A DNA stretch of 64,000 nt from Adiantum capillus-veneris (taxonomy: Eukaryota; Streptophyta; Polypodiopsida; Polypodiales; Pteridaceae). The stretch's first letter is position 1. The number at the start of each line of letters is the position of its first letter. Made by a program: the position numbers and the translations under genes. The DNA is taken from assembly GCA_014529385.2 (NCBI GenBank), contig CM043942.1, positions 129,001 through 193,000 of the forward strand. The letters are read 5' to 3'. This document shows, one piece after another, positions 53,035 through 63,475 of this stretch. The notes beneath the pieces were generated by a model, which searched no databases, was not told the origin of the DNA, and was given only the letters and a program-made list of their open reading frames with translations.

Positions 53035-53961
53035 GACTCTAAGGCCTCCCAATCTACAGGCTCTTCTGTGGTAGCAAGGTCATTCAATACTTCATAAATG
53101 CCTCTCGGATATCCATCTATCTCCTCGTGGCGTGTCAGGTCTCGATGCATTGAAAGATTCTGCGTTTATACAAAAACCAAAGTAATTAAGAATACATGAT
53201 TCATCGCTTTAAAAAAAAACGCCATAGCTAGGATTGCATTGGAAACTCACAAGCTCATAACGAAAGGTGTCAAAATCTTTGTTGCCAAGATGAGATGTGC
53301 CCCTGGTCGTCCTACGTACCTCCGCGACCTGACGCTGCTGTTTGAACCTCGTGTCCGCTGTCTACTCATCCTCCCTGATCTGCTACCACGTCTCGTGTGA
53401 GATACCCGAAGGCTTCGGCGAGCCCTTCTTGAAAGCCCGACGAGCTACATCTCGACGATGTTTCATGGTGTCCGGTGCAACATTCGTGATCCACCTCCTC
53501 AGAAGCTCCTCTAAACCCGGAGTAGGCTGATACTCTCTCATGATGGTCTCCACTATATAATTGATTTTGCTGCGATCGTGATCAGGCCAAGACGTCATAA
53601 TGGTGGTATAAAATTGCAACTCCACGAGCTAGTGAACCCGCTATCTCATCTCTGTCCTGACTCTATCCATGTCAACCTATCTATCTGCCCGTACAGTATA
53701 GACCTTGGAGGCACTAGGATCGTGTGTCCGCCAAGGTGTCCGAGGTGTGTCGAGAGGTGTGCCTGGATAGGACAGGGGTTGTGAGCGAGGAGGGGTCGAA
53801 GCATCTGTGGACCCTCCTCCACAGCAACCACCACCTCCACCTGACGATCGCCAAGATTGGCAAGTGCGCCTGTGCTGCGGAGATGCTGATGTACCCGCCT
53901 CTGCCGTAACCCTAGGTGTGGAAGCGGCCATGATGGGAGACCTCGTAGGCATCGTACCCAT
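53035..53961 (-). pseudogene. CACTA-1 second ORF (Transposase_24-like)
   Basis: From 53961 the protein starts with a Pro/Ser-rich segment containing 'RSSGGGGGCCGGGSTDASTPPR', written here as RSSGGGGG-CCGGG-STDAS. It continues through 'IVETIMREYQ', 'WITNVAPDTMKHRRDVARRAFK' and 'HLGNKDFDTFRYEL', typical of the plant Ptta/En/Spm second-ORF family. A GT-AG intron (53160-53250) leads to the last part ('NLSMHRDLTRHEEIDGYP', 'DWEALE'). In-frame TAGs occur near 53675, 53647, 53635, 53380 and 53362. Such proteins bind the subterminal repeats. Confidence 0.75.
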
Positions 53962-54440
53962 AGGTGTCCCCCCCCCATAGGCGTCGGACCCTCGGGTGTG
54001 AAGCCCGGATGCATGGTGATTAGGAAGCTCGTTGGTAGATACTTCTCAATCATGCAAACTACCTCAATGGAGTTAGCCCTTGAGACTGCAATGGATTCCT
54101 CTCGTATCTCCTTGGAAGAGATCGACTGCACTAGCTCTGAAATCTTGTATATGCAGGACCGCACTTTCTCCATTAAACACCCCTTGATGGGAGACCTCAC
54201 AGTCATCCCCCCCCCCCCCCCCCCCCCCGCCCCATAGGCGTCAGACCCTCGGGTGTGAAGCTTGGAGGCGTCGTGATTAGGCAGCTCATGGGTAGATACT
54301 TCTCAATCATGCAAACTACCTCAATGGAGTTAGCCCTTGTGACTGCAATGGATTCCTCTCATATCTCCTTGGAAGAGATCCACCGCACAATGTTTGAAAT
54401 CTTGTATATGCAGGACCGCACTTCCTCCATTAAACACCCC
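53932..54440 (+). repeat. Tandem duplication with poly-C tract in CACTA-1
   Basis: A unit of about 255 bases starting GATGGGAGACCTC (about 53932 and 54187) is present twice. Each copy contains a piece of the DUF4218-type transposase C-terminus on the minus strand ('EIREESIAVSRANSIEVVCMIEKYLP'). At the junction stands a run of more than 20 C with one G (54207-54230); the equivalent place in the first copy has 10 C. Confidence 0.85.
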
Positions 54441-55490
54441 TTGATTGCAATTGGAAGAATACATTGCAAAAGAACTTATGCCAGTCGTTCGATTTCAGTC
54501 TTGACAGTTGATCGTCACGAGTGAATGCTGTCTTGAGACATCGTATGCATCCTGTTGGCCTCTTGAACTCTGAAATCACCCTTTTGACTTGTCGTTCCTC
54601 GCTTTTTAGCAATACCCATGGAACTCTTGGAAGCTTTGTTTGGCCCGCTGCATTGATGAAAGGCCATAGCTCTGGCATCTTTCCAACTGACTGCAAATCA
54701 TGTCGTGAAGCTTGATTGTCTTTCATTCCCATGATTGTCTTCCAGAGGAGCTCTCCCACATTCTTGAATATATGCATTAGATCCAGCAAATTTCTAATTA
54801 GTAGATCATCCCAGTACGGCAACGTATGGAGAATGGACAAACGTTTCATTCTTGGAAGAGGTTGCCTCTCATGTTTCTCCCATCGGCGACGCCGCTCTTG
54901 TATATACATAGGATGACATTCGACGCGACCAAACTGACCTTCGCGCAAGTGATGGCCATCTGGAAGATAACGATGGTGGCCTTGATAAATTGTCTTTCGA
55001 AGCGAGGCAGAATAACACACATCCAAAGACGGCCCGCAAATATGACATGCATTGTATCCCAAAGTTGTAAGCCCTGAATATATTAAAGCATGATTCAGTA
55101 CTATACAAAGTGCTTGCGAATAGCGAGAATATTGTAAATCATCCACCATTACCAGAAGCTTCACCGTATTCTGGCCAATCATGCATAGTCCACATAAGAA
55201 GTCCATGGATCCTTGCATGCTGTTGTCCTGCTGGTTCAACCGCATCTACAAATTTCAATCCCATGCCATAACTCCTGGAGCTCGTCAACTAGTGGTGCTA
55301 GATAAACATCCATGTTTTTGCCTTGAACTTACCAGGCACAATCAAGACTAATATCAAATGATCCTTCTTGATGGCAAGCCACGGCGGGAGGTTGTAATGG
55401 ACAAGGCACACAGACCAAGGGCTCCATGATGAGCTTCTCAAGCCAAATGGATTGACTCCATCCATTTTCATGCCCAAACGCAAATTGCGT
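54430..55490 (-). pseudogene. CACTA-1 TNP2 transposase, partial
   Basis: The minus-strand protein begins abruptly at the CACTA-2 border with 'NLRLGMKMDGVNPFGL', a TNP2 hallmark. It continues 'SVCLVHYNLPPWLAIKK', 'LILVLIVPGKFKAK', then 'TLGYNACHICGP', 'LPYWDDLLIRNLLDLMHIFKNVGELLW' and 'PTGCIRCLKTAF'. An intron of 79 bp (55074-55152, GTAATG...TTCAG) sits at the same place as in CACTA-2. After 'NDWHKFF' the gene runs into the duplicated DUF4218 pieces; the DUF4216 part is missing. TNP2 cuts and joins the element ends. Confidence 0.85.
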
Positions 55491-55493
55491 GTG

Positions 55494-55705
55494 CACTACA
55501 AGAGGTTGTGTGCTCTTGTGATGCTTTTAGCGACGGAAATATACTGGGTTTTTATAACCCCCGGCGTCGCTAACAGCGTCGCTATGAGCGTTGATACGGG
55601 GACGTCGCTATATAGCGATGCTTATAGCGACTGCCATAGCGACACTGCAGGCCATCAATAGCGACGCTGTAGAGACTAATATAACAACGGTCATAGCGAC
55701 ACCCG
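55494..55705 (+). repeat. CACTA-2 terminal and subterminal repeats
   Basis: About ten copies of TAGCGAC, GTCGCT and variants in both orientations directly inside the CACTA terminus. The word differs from that of CACTA-1 (GCGTCGAAA), so the two belong to different families. Confidence 0.9.
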
Positions 55706-56103
55706 ATATGAAATTTTTTTGGATGCCCTGCCACCCATCAACCATATTGAATGTTTCATTTGTCTATTTACCTTTGAAAAAAAGTGCAAAGGTAAATATA
55801 GACCCAAAATAGTCACCCATAAGACAATATAATCATTAACTCCATCATCCATAGTACGTATTGTTTGCTAAATAAAGATACAAAAATGACAAGCGTGAAT
55901 TGATGAAAGTAAATCAATGACAATTGTACACATAAGCAAAATCACTTGGTTGTTAATCATTGCAAATGTAATAGTTACAAATCATTGTCATTATTTAAAA
56001 AATATATATGGTTTTCAAAAAGACGTATAAAAGGCGTCTCATGATACATATTTTATGACAAAAAGAAACTAATGCTATCTAGCTATGGCTAAATTGGCGT
56101 CGT
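55706..56103 (+). other. No gene seen
   Basis: About 400 A/T-rich bases between the subterminal repeats and the end of the second ORF. Probably the 3' untranslated and terminator region of the CACTA-2 genes. Confidence 0.5.
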
Positions 56104-57379
56104 CTAATCAAACGTCTCATCGCGTCGAAGCGGCGTATCTGTCGGATTCTGCAAAAAAAGCAATAAGATAGCTTTTTGTAAGTATAAATATATAGCGACT
56201 TTATAAAACAATACAATAAATAGAAAAGAATAAACCCTAATACTAACCATGCCTCCGCCAGAACTCAGGATGTCTATAAGGGCGTTTAAGTCCTTCTTGC
56301 CTGCGTACTCACGCTCGTACGGTGTGGGATCACGTCCTGTAAACGACCACTGTCAAAACATACAAAGAATCCATTATGTTAGAATTTCAAATCCCATAAA
56401 CCCTAAACTATCAAACATAGATGCGAAAACACTTACAAAATCGACCTCAAATGATGCCCACCCGCCGCTCCCCAAGTGGTGCAAGCTCCCTCCTTTTGTT
56501 GCTTCCACTTGTCGGGATTCTCGCGCGCTTCTTTCTTCCCATGCTTCCAATCTTCTTTGGCCAGCCAATCTGGTTTGCTCCACCCATGCTTGATTGATTT
56601 TTGCACTTCGGAACGCTTATGCTTGGAGTATTCGTGCATCCGAACCTTCATTACATCTTCATTGAAGCGGTCATCCCGTGTTGGAATGAGAAACTCGTCA
56701 TGAAGCATGCTGATGACTCTGTCTTTTAATTCATTCGGTACTTCACTCCAGGTGTTTAGTATGTAGTGTCTAAACACCTGAGAGTAAAGACCGCGCATGC
56801 GCAAAATCACCTTCTTGCCTTCATCATCCAAGATGATGCCGTCGCTGAAGTCGACCGAGTAAGGCAATCCCTCTCGTCATTGACGCGTGAACCGGGGTGT
56901 CTCGGCAGGGGTCTCTAGCGGTGTGTCAACGGGGGTATGGACGCCAGGTGTCTCCACTAGAGTCTAAGCCCCAAAGCGAGGAGTGTCCACTGGAGTGACT
57001 CCTGGAGGAGTAGCTAGTGGTGTGTAGCTGCGGGGAACGGTAGTCAGCTGCGCAAAACCTGGTGTCGATGGTGATGCCGTGGCTGGTGTCGAGACGGGCA
57101 AAGAAGGGGTGGGTAAAGAGCCTCGTCGAACACGAGGCGGTGTCTAAGCATCGGTGGTGCCACCCCCACAACAACCACCACCGCCACCACTAGAGCGCCG
57201 GTGCCTAGACGAGTGTGAAGATCGTCTCGTCGACACCGAAGCTTTGGAGTGCGCTGAGGACTCCAAAATAGAGGGAGATGCGGATGGAGTAGGAACGCGC
57301 GATGGTGCACCAGAGCGATGACGCTCCACGTAACACTGTCTTTGCTGGGGTGACAAAGAAGAAAGAAACTCCTCATCAT
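56104..57379 (-). pseudogene. CACTA-2 second ORF (Transposase_24-like), three exons
   Basis: ATG at 57379 ('MNDEEFLSSLSPQQRQCYV'). A Ser/Pro/Thr-rich part follows with 'SSGGGGGCCGGGTTDA', then TP-rich repeats ('VDTPLETPAETP'), 'YSVDFSDGIILDDEGKKVI', 'VFRHYILNTWSEVP', 'HGWSKPDWLAKEDW' and 'WASFEVDF'. Intron 1 is 56350-56436 and intron 2 is 56149-56247, both GT-AG and in phase. Exon 2 encodes 'DPTPYEREYAGKKDLNAL'; the last exon ends at TAG 56104-56106. In-frame stops are TAG near 57149 and 56967 and TGA near 56880, all one C-to-T step from Gln or Arg codons. A frame change lies at about 56475. Likely binds the subterminal repeats. Confidence 0.75.
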
Positions 57380-57465
57380 TCATACCTGCATTAAACACAC
57401 AAACATTTAAACTTAATATTGAATGAATGGAGTAGAAAACATTAACAAGTAGATAGATAGATAGA

Positions 57466-57501
<36 letters not shown>

Positions 57502-57776
57502 TAGAGAGAGAGAGAGGAGGTGCTCGTCGTCTCTGCTTATGAGAACATACCTAGAGCATACGTACCTAGAGTGGATGCAAAGACCATTAAATAAAATGAC
57601 GCAATAACACATATAAATACAATGATGCAATGACGTAAATACTTAAAGAGCTAGAGTTTTTACAAAACGGAGCAAAATTGTTCAGAATGGAGAATCGTAC
57701 AAGACTTGAATGTGCTTGTAGCTTTGGAATGTTCAAAGGCTAGCAGCAACAGAAAGCGTTCTTCTTCTATTCAACT
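57380..57776 (+). repeat. Spacer with GATA/AT/GA microsatellite
   Basis: 57452-57514 is a compound AGAT, AT and GA repeat. Otherwise there is no gene between the two CACTA-2 genes. Confidence 0.7.
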
Positions 57777-60700
57777 TTATTGATGGAAGAGGCAAGTGCA
57801 TAACTTTGAATTTACAAAACAGAGTTCAAATACAATATTTATGGCTTTAAGAGATCTCTCTCTCTCATCCTCGCATAGCTCAGCATAACTTCCTATATCT
57901 ATATAGAGCTCTCCGTATAAACAGATGTCCTCTGTTTCATTTTGTAGATCCTCTGCATGCACCTCATAGAGAGTAGAAGCTTGATGTTCGTCTGGCACCA
58001 CCTCCACGGCTTTTGACTGAGCATCTTCTCCGATCTCCTCCATTGATGCCTCTGTGATTGGCACATGGTAGCCTTCATACGTACGTGCACTACGAGGGGC
58101 TACCTCTATGACGTACCACCAGTTTGATGCAGACTTTGTAGGATGAAATATCCCCTGCCAGAGCCACATAACTTACATGAGAGCTTCCAAGCACATAAAT
58201 TCTAAAATGGGATGTTAACTATTTACATACTTACTTGTTCACAATGCTCGAGTAGTACGAAAGTGTCTCTTAGGTCAATCCATTTCTTAGTTGAATCTAC
58301 CTCAAGAAAACCAGACTCTCCTCTACGCACAGTAGTGTTGCGACCCTCCATGATTATCTTGAACCATTGCACGTCGAAAAAGTCGACAAAAAATACTCTA
58401 TAATCGATCCTCAAAATCTCTTGTAGCATGCCGAAGTAAGTGAGTTCCGCCACCACAGGATCTGCATCAGAGGACCGTCATCGACTAGACTGTTCAAATT
58501 TTTCCATGATTCCACAATCTTAAGTAAAACGTTTTTTGTCGATCCGTTCCACCCAAAAATGTCGACCTTTACACCATGCTGCTGTGTATGATACTACAAC
58601 TAACAAAGATTATGAGTGGCCGTTCAAACATCTAGAAAGTTACTAGTCGTACATTGCAAACTTACCTTGGTCGCGCAACCCCTAGAGTACTCCCACTCTT
58701 CCTCAGTCACTTCTTCACCGCACTGTTGTGTGCTTTTCAATTGGTTGTGCAACCATCTTAAGCTCATGAATGTTGGTAGGCTCTCCAGACCCGTCGGATA
58801 GTGCATTGGTGGTCATCTTCCCCATCTCCACTCGATTCTTGTCCTTTGACGCTCTTGCTTTGCATCCTCATATTGTAAAATCCACTTCTGCATGACTGGA
58901 TTGTGAAACATGCAAAATCGGTTGATTTTAGCCTCTAGATCTTCCATCATCTTCTTCTCAACACCGAGATTGCACATGACAATTCCACATATGCACTCAT
59001 CATCTATGGTTCGCCATAGCGTGTCTCAGGCTTTATCAAATCCGTCTAGCCACTCTCCAATGTACACTAGGGACTCTGATACCAGCCAACCTTCTACCAT
59101 ACTACCCTCCGAACATGCCTTCTGACGCACATATCCCTTGAGCGTTTTCATGAAACGTTCTAAAAAGAACATCCATCTGGAATGTATTGTGCCAGCTCTT
59201 TCCACCTCATCAACTATGTGAACAAGAAGATGCACCTGAATGGTTAGCATGGTAGTAGGAAAATGTTTCTCAAACATGCACACAACCTCCGCAGCGTTTA
59301 GTTTGGCGAATGGTATGGAGTCTACGTTGATCTCCTTTTGTGAGATCCATTGCACCAACTTCGCAAGTTTATAGATTGTGTTTCGGACGTCAAGATACAA
59401 ACATCCCTCAATGGCAAACGGTAAAATAAACTGCAAAACACGTGCATCAATGATATTAAAGTCCACACACGAATTTGTTACACAATTCCCACTATGATAT
59501 ACTCCACTATGAACATACCTGGCACACTTTATGCCAGCCGTGTGACTTCAAATCGGTAATATTTCCTTCTTTAGTAAAACACGTTCAAAGCGAGTGCATT
59601 ACGCCAGTGGGGGTCCGCAAATATCGAATGGTCTCTTTTACTTTGCGTTCTTGGGCTCTTGTGAAAATTCATGGTGCTTTAGGGAATTTTATCAATCCAT
59701 CGGACGCTGTTTGCGGCCAATATTGCTCCATACGATCCACATTTCTAAGGTCAACTCTGGCTCCCAGAGTATCTTTCTTGCCGGTCAGATGGTCCCATAG
59801 TAGATTACTCACACTCTTGAATAGGTGCATTGGATCAAGCAAGTGATTGATCATGAGTCGGGGCCAGTATGGTAACTCGTACCATAGAGATAGTCTCTTC
59901 ATCCCTGGGGACAATCCGTCATCACACATCTCCTTTTGCTCTAACCATGCTTGTGCAGACATCCTCGGTGGCTCTCTTCCCAAAAATTCGTCACGTAACA
60001 CATGATTCTCTGGAAGATACGCTTGATGACCTTCGTAGATTTGCTTCTTCAATGAGGGTGCCCTACGTGCATTCAGTCTAGGTCCACATGTGACACATGC
60101 TCTGTATCCGCTTGTTTGAAGCCCTGCATGTATACACATGATAATAGATCAGCTTGAGAAAAACCAAGATTTACAGTGTCTGAGTGAGGAGTGTAAATAG
60201 ATCACCTGAGCATTTTGTTAGTCCGGGATAGTCATGCATGGTCCACATTAGAATTCCTCTGATCAAAGCATTCTGTCGACCTGTGTGTCGGCTCATATCC
60301 ACCACCTCTATGCCAATCCACAATTGTTGTAGCTCTTCCAATAGTGGACAAAGATACACATCCATATTCTTCACTTTATATCGCCCCGGCACAATCAAGC
60401 TTAGCCATAGGTGCCCTTCTTCGTAGTCAACCACGAGGGAATGTTGTAGTTGACGATGACAACGGGCCATACACTGCAAGATGTTGATCTTTGACCAAAT
60501 GGATTTATGCCATCCATATCCAGGCCTAAGCGTAAATTTTGAGCTTCCCTGGCAAAATCCAACGATGTTCCATCTATATGTTTCCAGGCTGCACAATCTG
60601 CAGGAATCCGTAGCACACCATCCGAAGATTTATTCTCCTCATGCCATGATGCTAGGGCGGCCATGGACTTACATTCGAAGAAATGCTTAATGCGAGGAAG

Positions 60701-61510
60701 CAGAGAAAAACGTCGCAAAACCTTTTGCAGAATTTTTGTTTCATGGAGATCTACTCGATAACTCTCGGAACCACATTTCGGACACTTCTCCATGTCTATG
60801 TATTCCCCTCTGAAAAGAATGCAGTCATTAGGACAAGCATGGATCAAATTGTAATCCATCCCCAAGTTTCGCAAAATCTTTCTTTCTTCCTCTCGGGAAT
60901 CTAGCATCACATTATCAGCTGGTAGTACGTGCTCTTTGATCAATCTACACAACATAAAAATACGGTACAATTGTGTAAAAATCTATCAGATCATTATACC
61001 TTTAGAGTTTTATTAAAGTAAACTAATTGTAATAGATCACCTAAAAAGTGTTGTGACGCTAGTGTCACTCCATCCAAAATTTGTCTGCATGTTGAGAAGA
61101 ACCAGGAGCGCTTTCAATCTAGACATACGTGCTCCATTATACAATGGCGTATCAGCTTCACTTTTCATATCATCATAGACAAGCCTTTTTGAATCCATGA
61201 TCGTCTCGATTATTTCATCAATCTCGGGCTCAAACATTGCCTCGTTGGGAATGTGGTCTGCATGATCATCCCACGAGCTGTCAGAGGCTACATCTTGTGG
61301 CCTCACATATGCTGCTTGACCAAAGCGCTTGCGAACACGTCTATTGGGTTGCAAGATTGCTGCCTGTTGGCCAATGTCAGAGTCCGACGAGTTATGATTG
61401 GCAACAACTTGATCTATAATAGATGGATAGAACTCGCCAAATTTGCGAGCATGCTGCAAAGAAACGCGTCTTGTCTATCGCACAGCATGCTTGCAATGGT
61501 TACAAGGACA
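57777..61510 (-). pseudogene. CACTA-2 TNP2 transposase, multi-exon, nearly complete
   Basis: The N-terminus (about 61510-61041) has 'CPCNHCKH', the small Transpos_assoc zinc motif. An intron (60945-61040) leads to 'YNLIHACPNDCILFRGEY', 'CPKCGSESYR' and 'NLRLGLDMDGINPFG' (Transposase_21). A frameshift lies near 60415. Further introns are 60124-60205 and 59431-59518. Next come 'LPYWPRLMINHLLDPMHLFKSV', then DUF4218 ('WMFFLERFMKTLKGYVRQKACSEGSM') and DUF4216 (58456-58223, 'YFGMLQEILRIDYRVFFVDFFDVQW'), and 'WWYVIEVAPRSARTYEG' at the C-terminus. TGA stops are at about 59669, 59607 and 59026. TNP2 is the catalytic protein of the element. Exon order matches known plant CACTA genes. Confidence 0.85.
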
Positions 61511-61515
61511 TAAGA

Positions 61516-61635
61516 TCCTTGTTGAGATAGGTGTTTTGGTTGGACGGCCCCACATCCTCGTCACTACTCATAATGAGGGTAAAAATCTTATAACCTGGAC
61601 AACAAATTTAATCTTCTATTGGCATTCTGCGTCTT

Positions 61636-61688
<53 letters not shown>

Positions 61689-62240
61689 TTCACACTTTAA
61701 ACTACCTCACATTCTCTAGTCATGTCCAATCCCCGCACACCTCGGTCTAGAGGTGCACGGAGATCAGAACCACCGGGTTATAATCTCGTCTTTATTGGTC
61801 AATGCCTATATTTGTGGGTACAAGAAATCTACACACCCACGTCTACATGATACTGCATGTAGTGGACAAAATCCCTTTGCCTCTTCTCTAGATGTAGCAT
61901 TTCACAACATCTTAACATCTTTTCACAGTAGATCTTTGTTTGTAGCATGAAGGTATGCCTTTCTTGCAATGTAGCTGATGTCTGCTCAGGGCACTTAATT
62001 CTTACTCTAGATTTGACGAGATGTGGTGTGTGTGTGTGTGTGTGTGACCCTTGGAATCCTCATCTTGCATCACTAATTTCTATGTAGGCTCAATTTGCTC
62101 TTCCATTAGCTGAACATGAAGGCTTATTGTATGGTAGTAGCAGTCGAACATGCAGGTGGAATTGTTGGTCTGCATGGATTGTCGAGGTTGTGAGCGCAGT
62201 AAATGTTCTCTCCATTTCTTCTAACCTTATCTTAAATTAT
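61516..62240 (+). other. Upstream region of CACTA-2, CT microsatellite
   Basis: No gene. A CT microsatellite fills 61639-61685 and a GT tract lies at 62030-62044. The first 150 bases may hold the TNP2 promoter on the minus strand. The right CACTA terminus is not visible. Confidence 0.5.
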
Positions 62241-62244
62241 AAAA

Positions 62245-63050
62245 AGAAGAAAATGGTATAACCTTTCTATCACCCAAGTGTGGTAGATTGGTTATGCCAA
62301 TTCCCTCTTCAATAAGAGGTAAATAACCTAAATCTAATCTAATATAACGTAAATAAATTTAAATTAATAAACCTAAATCTAATCTAATATAACGTAAATC
62401 TAAATCTAACGTAAATAAACCTAAATCTAACTAAAAATAAACCTAAATCTAATTTTATTTAACTTAAATAAACTTGAATCTAATTTAATGTAAGTCTACA
62501 TCTAACCTAATCTTTAATGTCTTTTGGGATAGTTTCCTACGACGTTAAAACTCTCTTCTTCTTGTGTGTGTGTGGGTGTGTGTGTGCCAATAAAAAGAGA
62601 AAAATGGTATAACCTTTCTATCACCCGAGTGTGGTAGATTGGTTATGCCATTTTCCCTCTTCAATAACAGGTAAATAACTTAAATTTATTCTAATATAAC
62701 ATAAATAAACCTAAATCTAATCTAATATAATGTAAATCTAAATCTAACGTAAATAAATGTAAATCTAACTAAAAATAAACCTAAATCTAATCTAATTTAA
62801 CTTAAATAAACCTAAATCTAATTTAATGTAAGTCTACATCTAACCTAATCTTTAACGTCTTTTGGGATAGTTTCCTACGACGTTAAAACTCTCTTCTTCT
62901 TGTGTGTGTGTATGGGTGTGTGTGTGCCAATAAAAAGATAAAAATGGTATAACCTTTCTATCACCCAAGTGTGGTAGATTGGTTATGCCATTTTCCTTTT
63001 GAATAGCAGGTCTTGAGTTCAACTCCTCGTTGGCTAGATTTTTAGGTCTC
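62245..63050 (+). repeat. SINE-like tandem copies
   Basis: Three direct copies start with AATGGTATAACCTTTCTATCACC. Each has an A box (TGGTAGATTGG at 62281-62291, 62632-62642 and 62972-62982). Only the third keeps a B box (AGTTCAACTCC, 63016-63026) at tRNA spacing. The first two have the B-box part replaced by AACCTAAATCTAATCTAA-type repeats, then share a tail with GGGATAGTTTCCTACGACG and a GT tract. tRNA-derived SINE heads with a family-specific tail are the best explanation. Confidence 0.65.
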
Positions 63051-63067
63051 ATATGACTTAACCAATC

Positions 63068-63137
<70 letters not shown>

Positions 63138-63380
63138 AAGAAGAAGAAGAGAGTCTTAACATTGTAGGAAACTATCCCAAGAGACCTTAAAGATCTAGTC
63201 GACAGGAGTTGAACTCAAGACCTGTTATTCATAAGGGAAATGGCATAACCAATCTATCACCGAAGAAACTATCCCAAGAGACCTTATGAATAACAAGTCT
63301 GGAGTTCAACTCCTGTCGACTAGATCTTTAAGATCTCTTGGGATAGTTTCCTATAATGTTAAGACTCTCTTCTTCTTCTT

Positions 63381-63422
<42 letters not shown>

Positions 63423-63475
63423 TTTTATATCACCCGAGAAGAAGAAATTGTTTGACTGGTTAAGTCATGAAAGTG
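63051..63475. repeat. Large foldback (inverted SINE-like pair)
   Basis: The left arm (63051-63210) has GA repeats, GAAGAAG, AACATTGTAGGAAACTATCCC, then TCTAGTCGACAGGAGTTGAACTC. The right arm (63300-63470) is its reverse complement: GAGTTCAACTCCTGTCGACTAGA, GGGATAGTTTCCTATAATGTT, CTTCTTC and CT repeats. Outer words ATGACTTAACCAATCAT (left) and GACTGGTTAAGTCAT (right) also pair. The spacer holds an A-box copy. The RNA could form a very long hairpin. Confidence 0.85.

Larger units (their letters stand above)
52207..55493 (-). mobile_element. CACTA-1 (En/Spm), rearranged and interrupted
   Basis: The left terminus is CACTACAACAAAAGCAGG, a classic CACTA inverted-repeat end, followed by subterminal repeats with the word GCGTCGAAA (52245-52385). 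Genes lie on the minus strand: TNP2 transposase (54430-55490) and a second ORF (53035-53961). The TNP2 N-terminal half is missing because CACTA-2 starts at 55494 inside its coding region. I did not find the right terminus. Confidence 0.85.
55494..61515 (-). mobile_element. CACTA-2 (En/Spm), inserted in CACTA-1
   Basis: The left terminus CACTACAAGAGGTTGTGTGC at 55494 follows GTG (55491-55493, candidate 3-bp target duplication) and is followed by TAGCGAC/GTCGCT subterminal repeats (to about 55705). The minus strand carries a nearly full TNP2 gene (61510-57777) and a second ORF (57379-56104), each with GT-AG introns. The right terminus (expected ...TTGTAGTG) was not found; TGCATGTAGTG at about 61854 is a weak candidate. 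The end given is that of the coding region. Confidence 0.85.

Noticed and set aside
61849-61862. Right end of CACTA-2 (TGCATGTAGTG)
   Set aside because: Only the last bases fit TAGTG. There is no subterminal TAGCGAC cluster and no GTG flank.
62300-62830. Degenerate telomere array (AACCTAAATCTAA words)
   Set aside because: The unit is irregular, lacks CCCTAAA, and repeats only as part of the SINE-like units.
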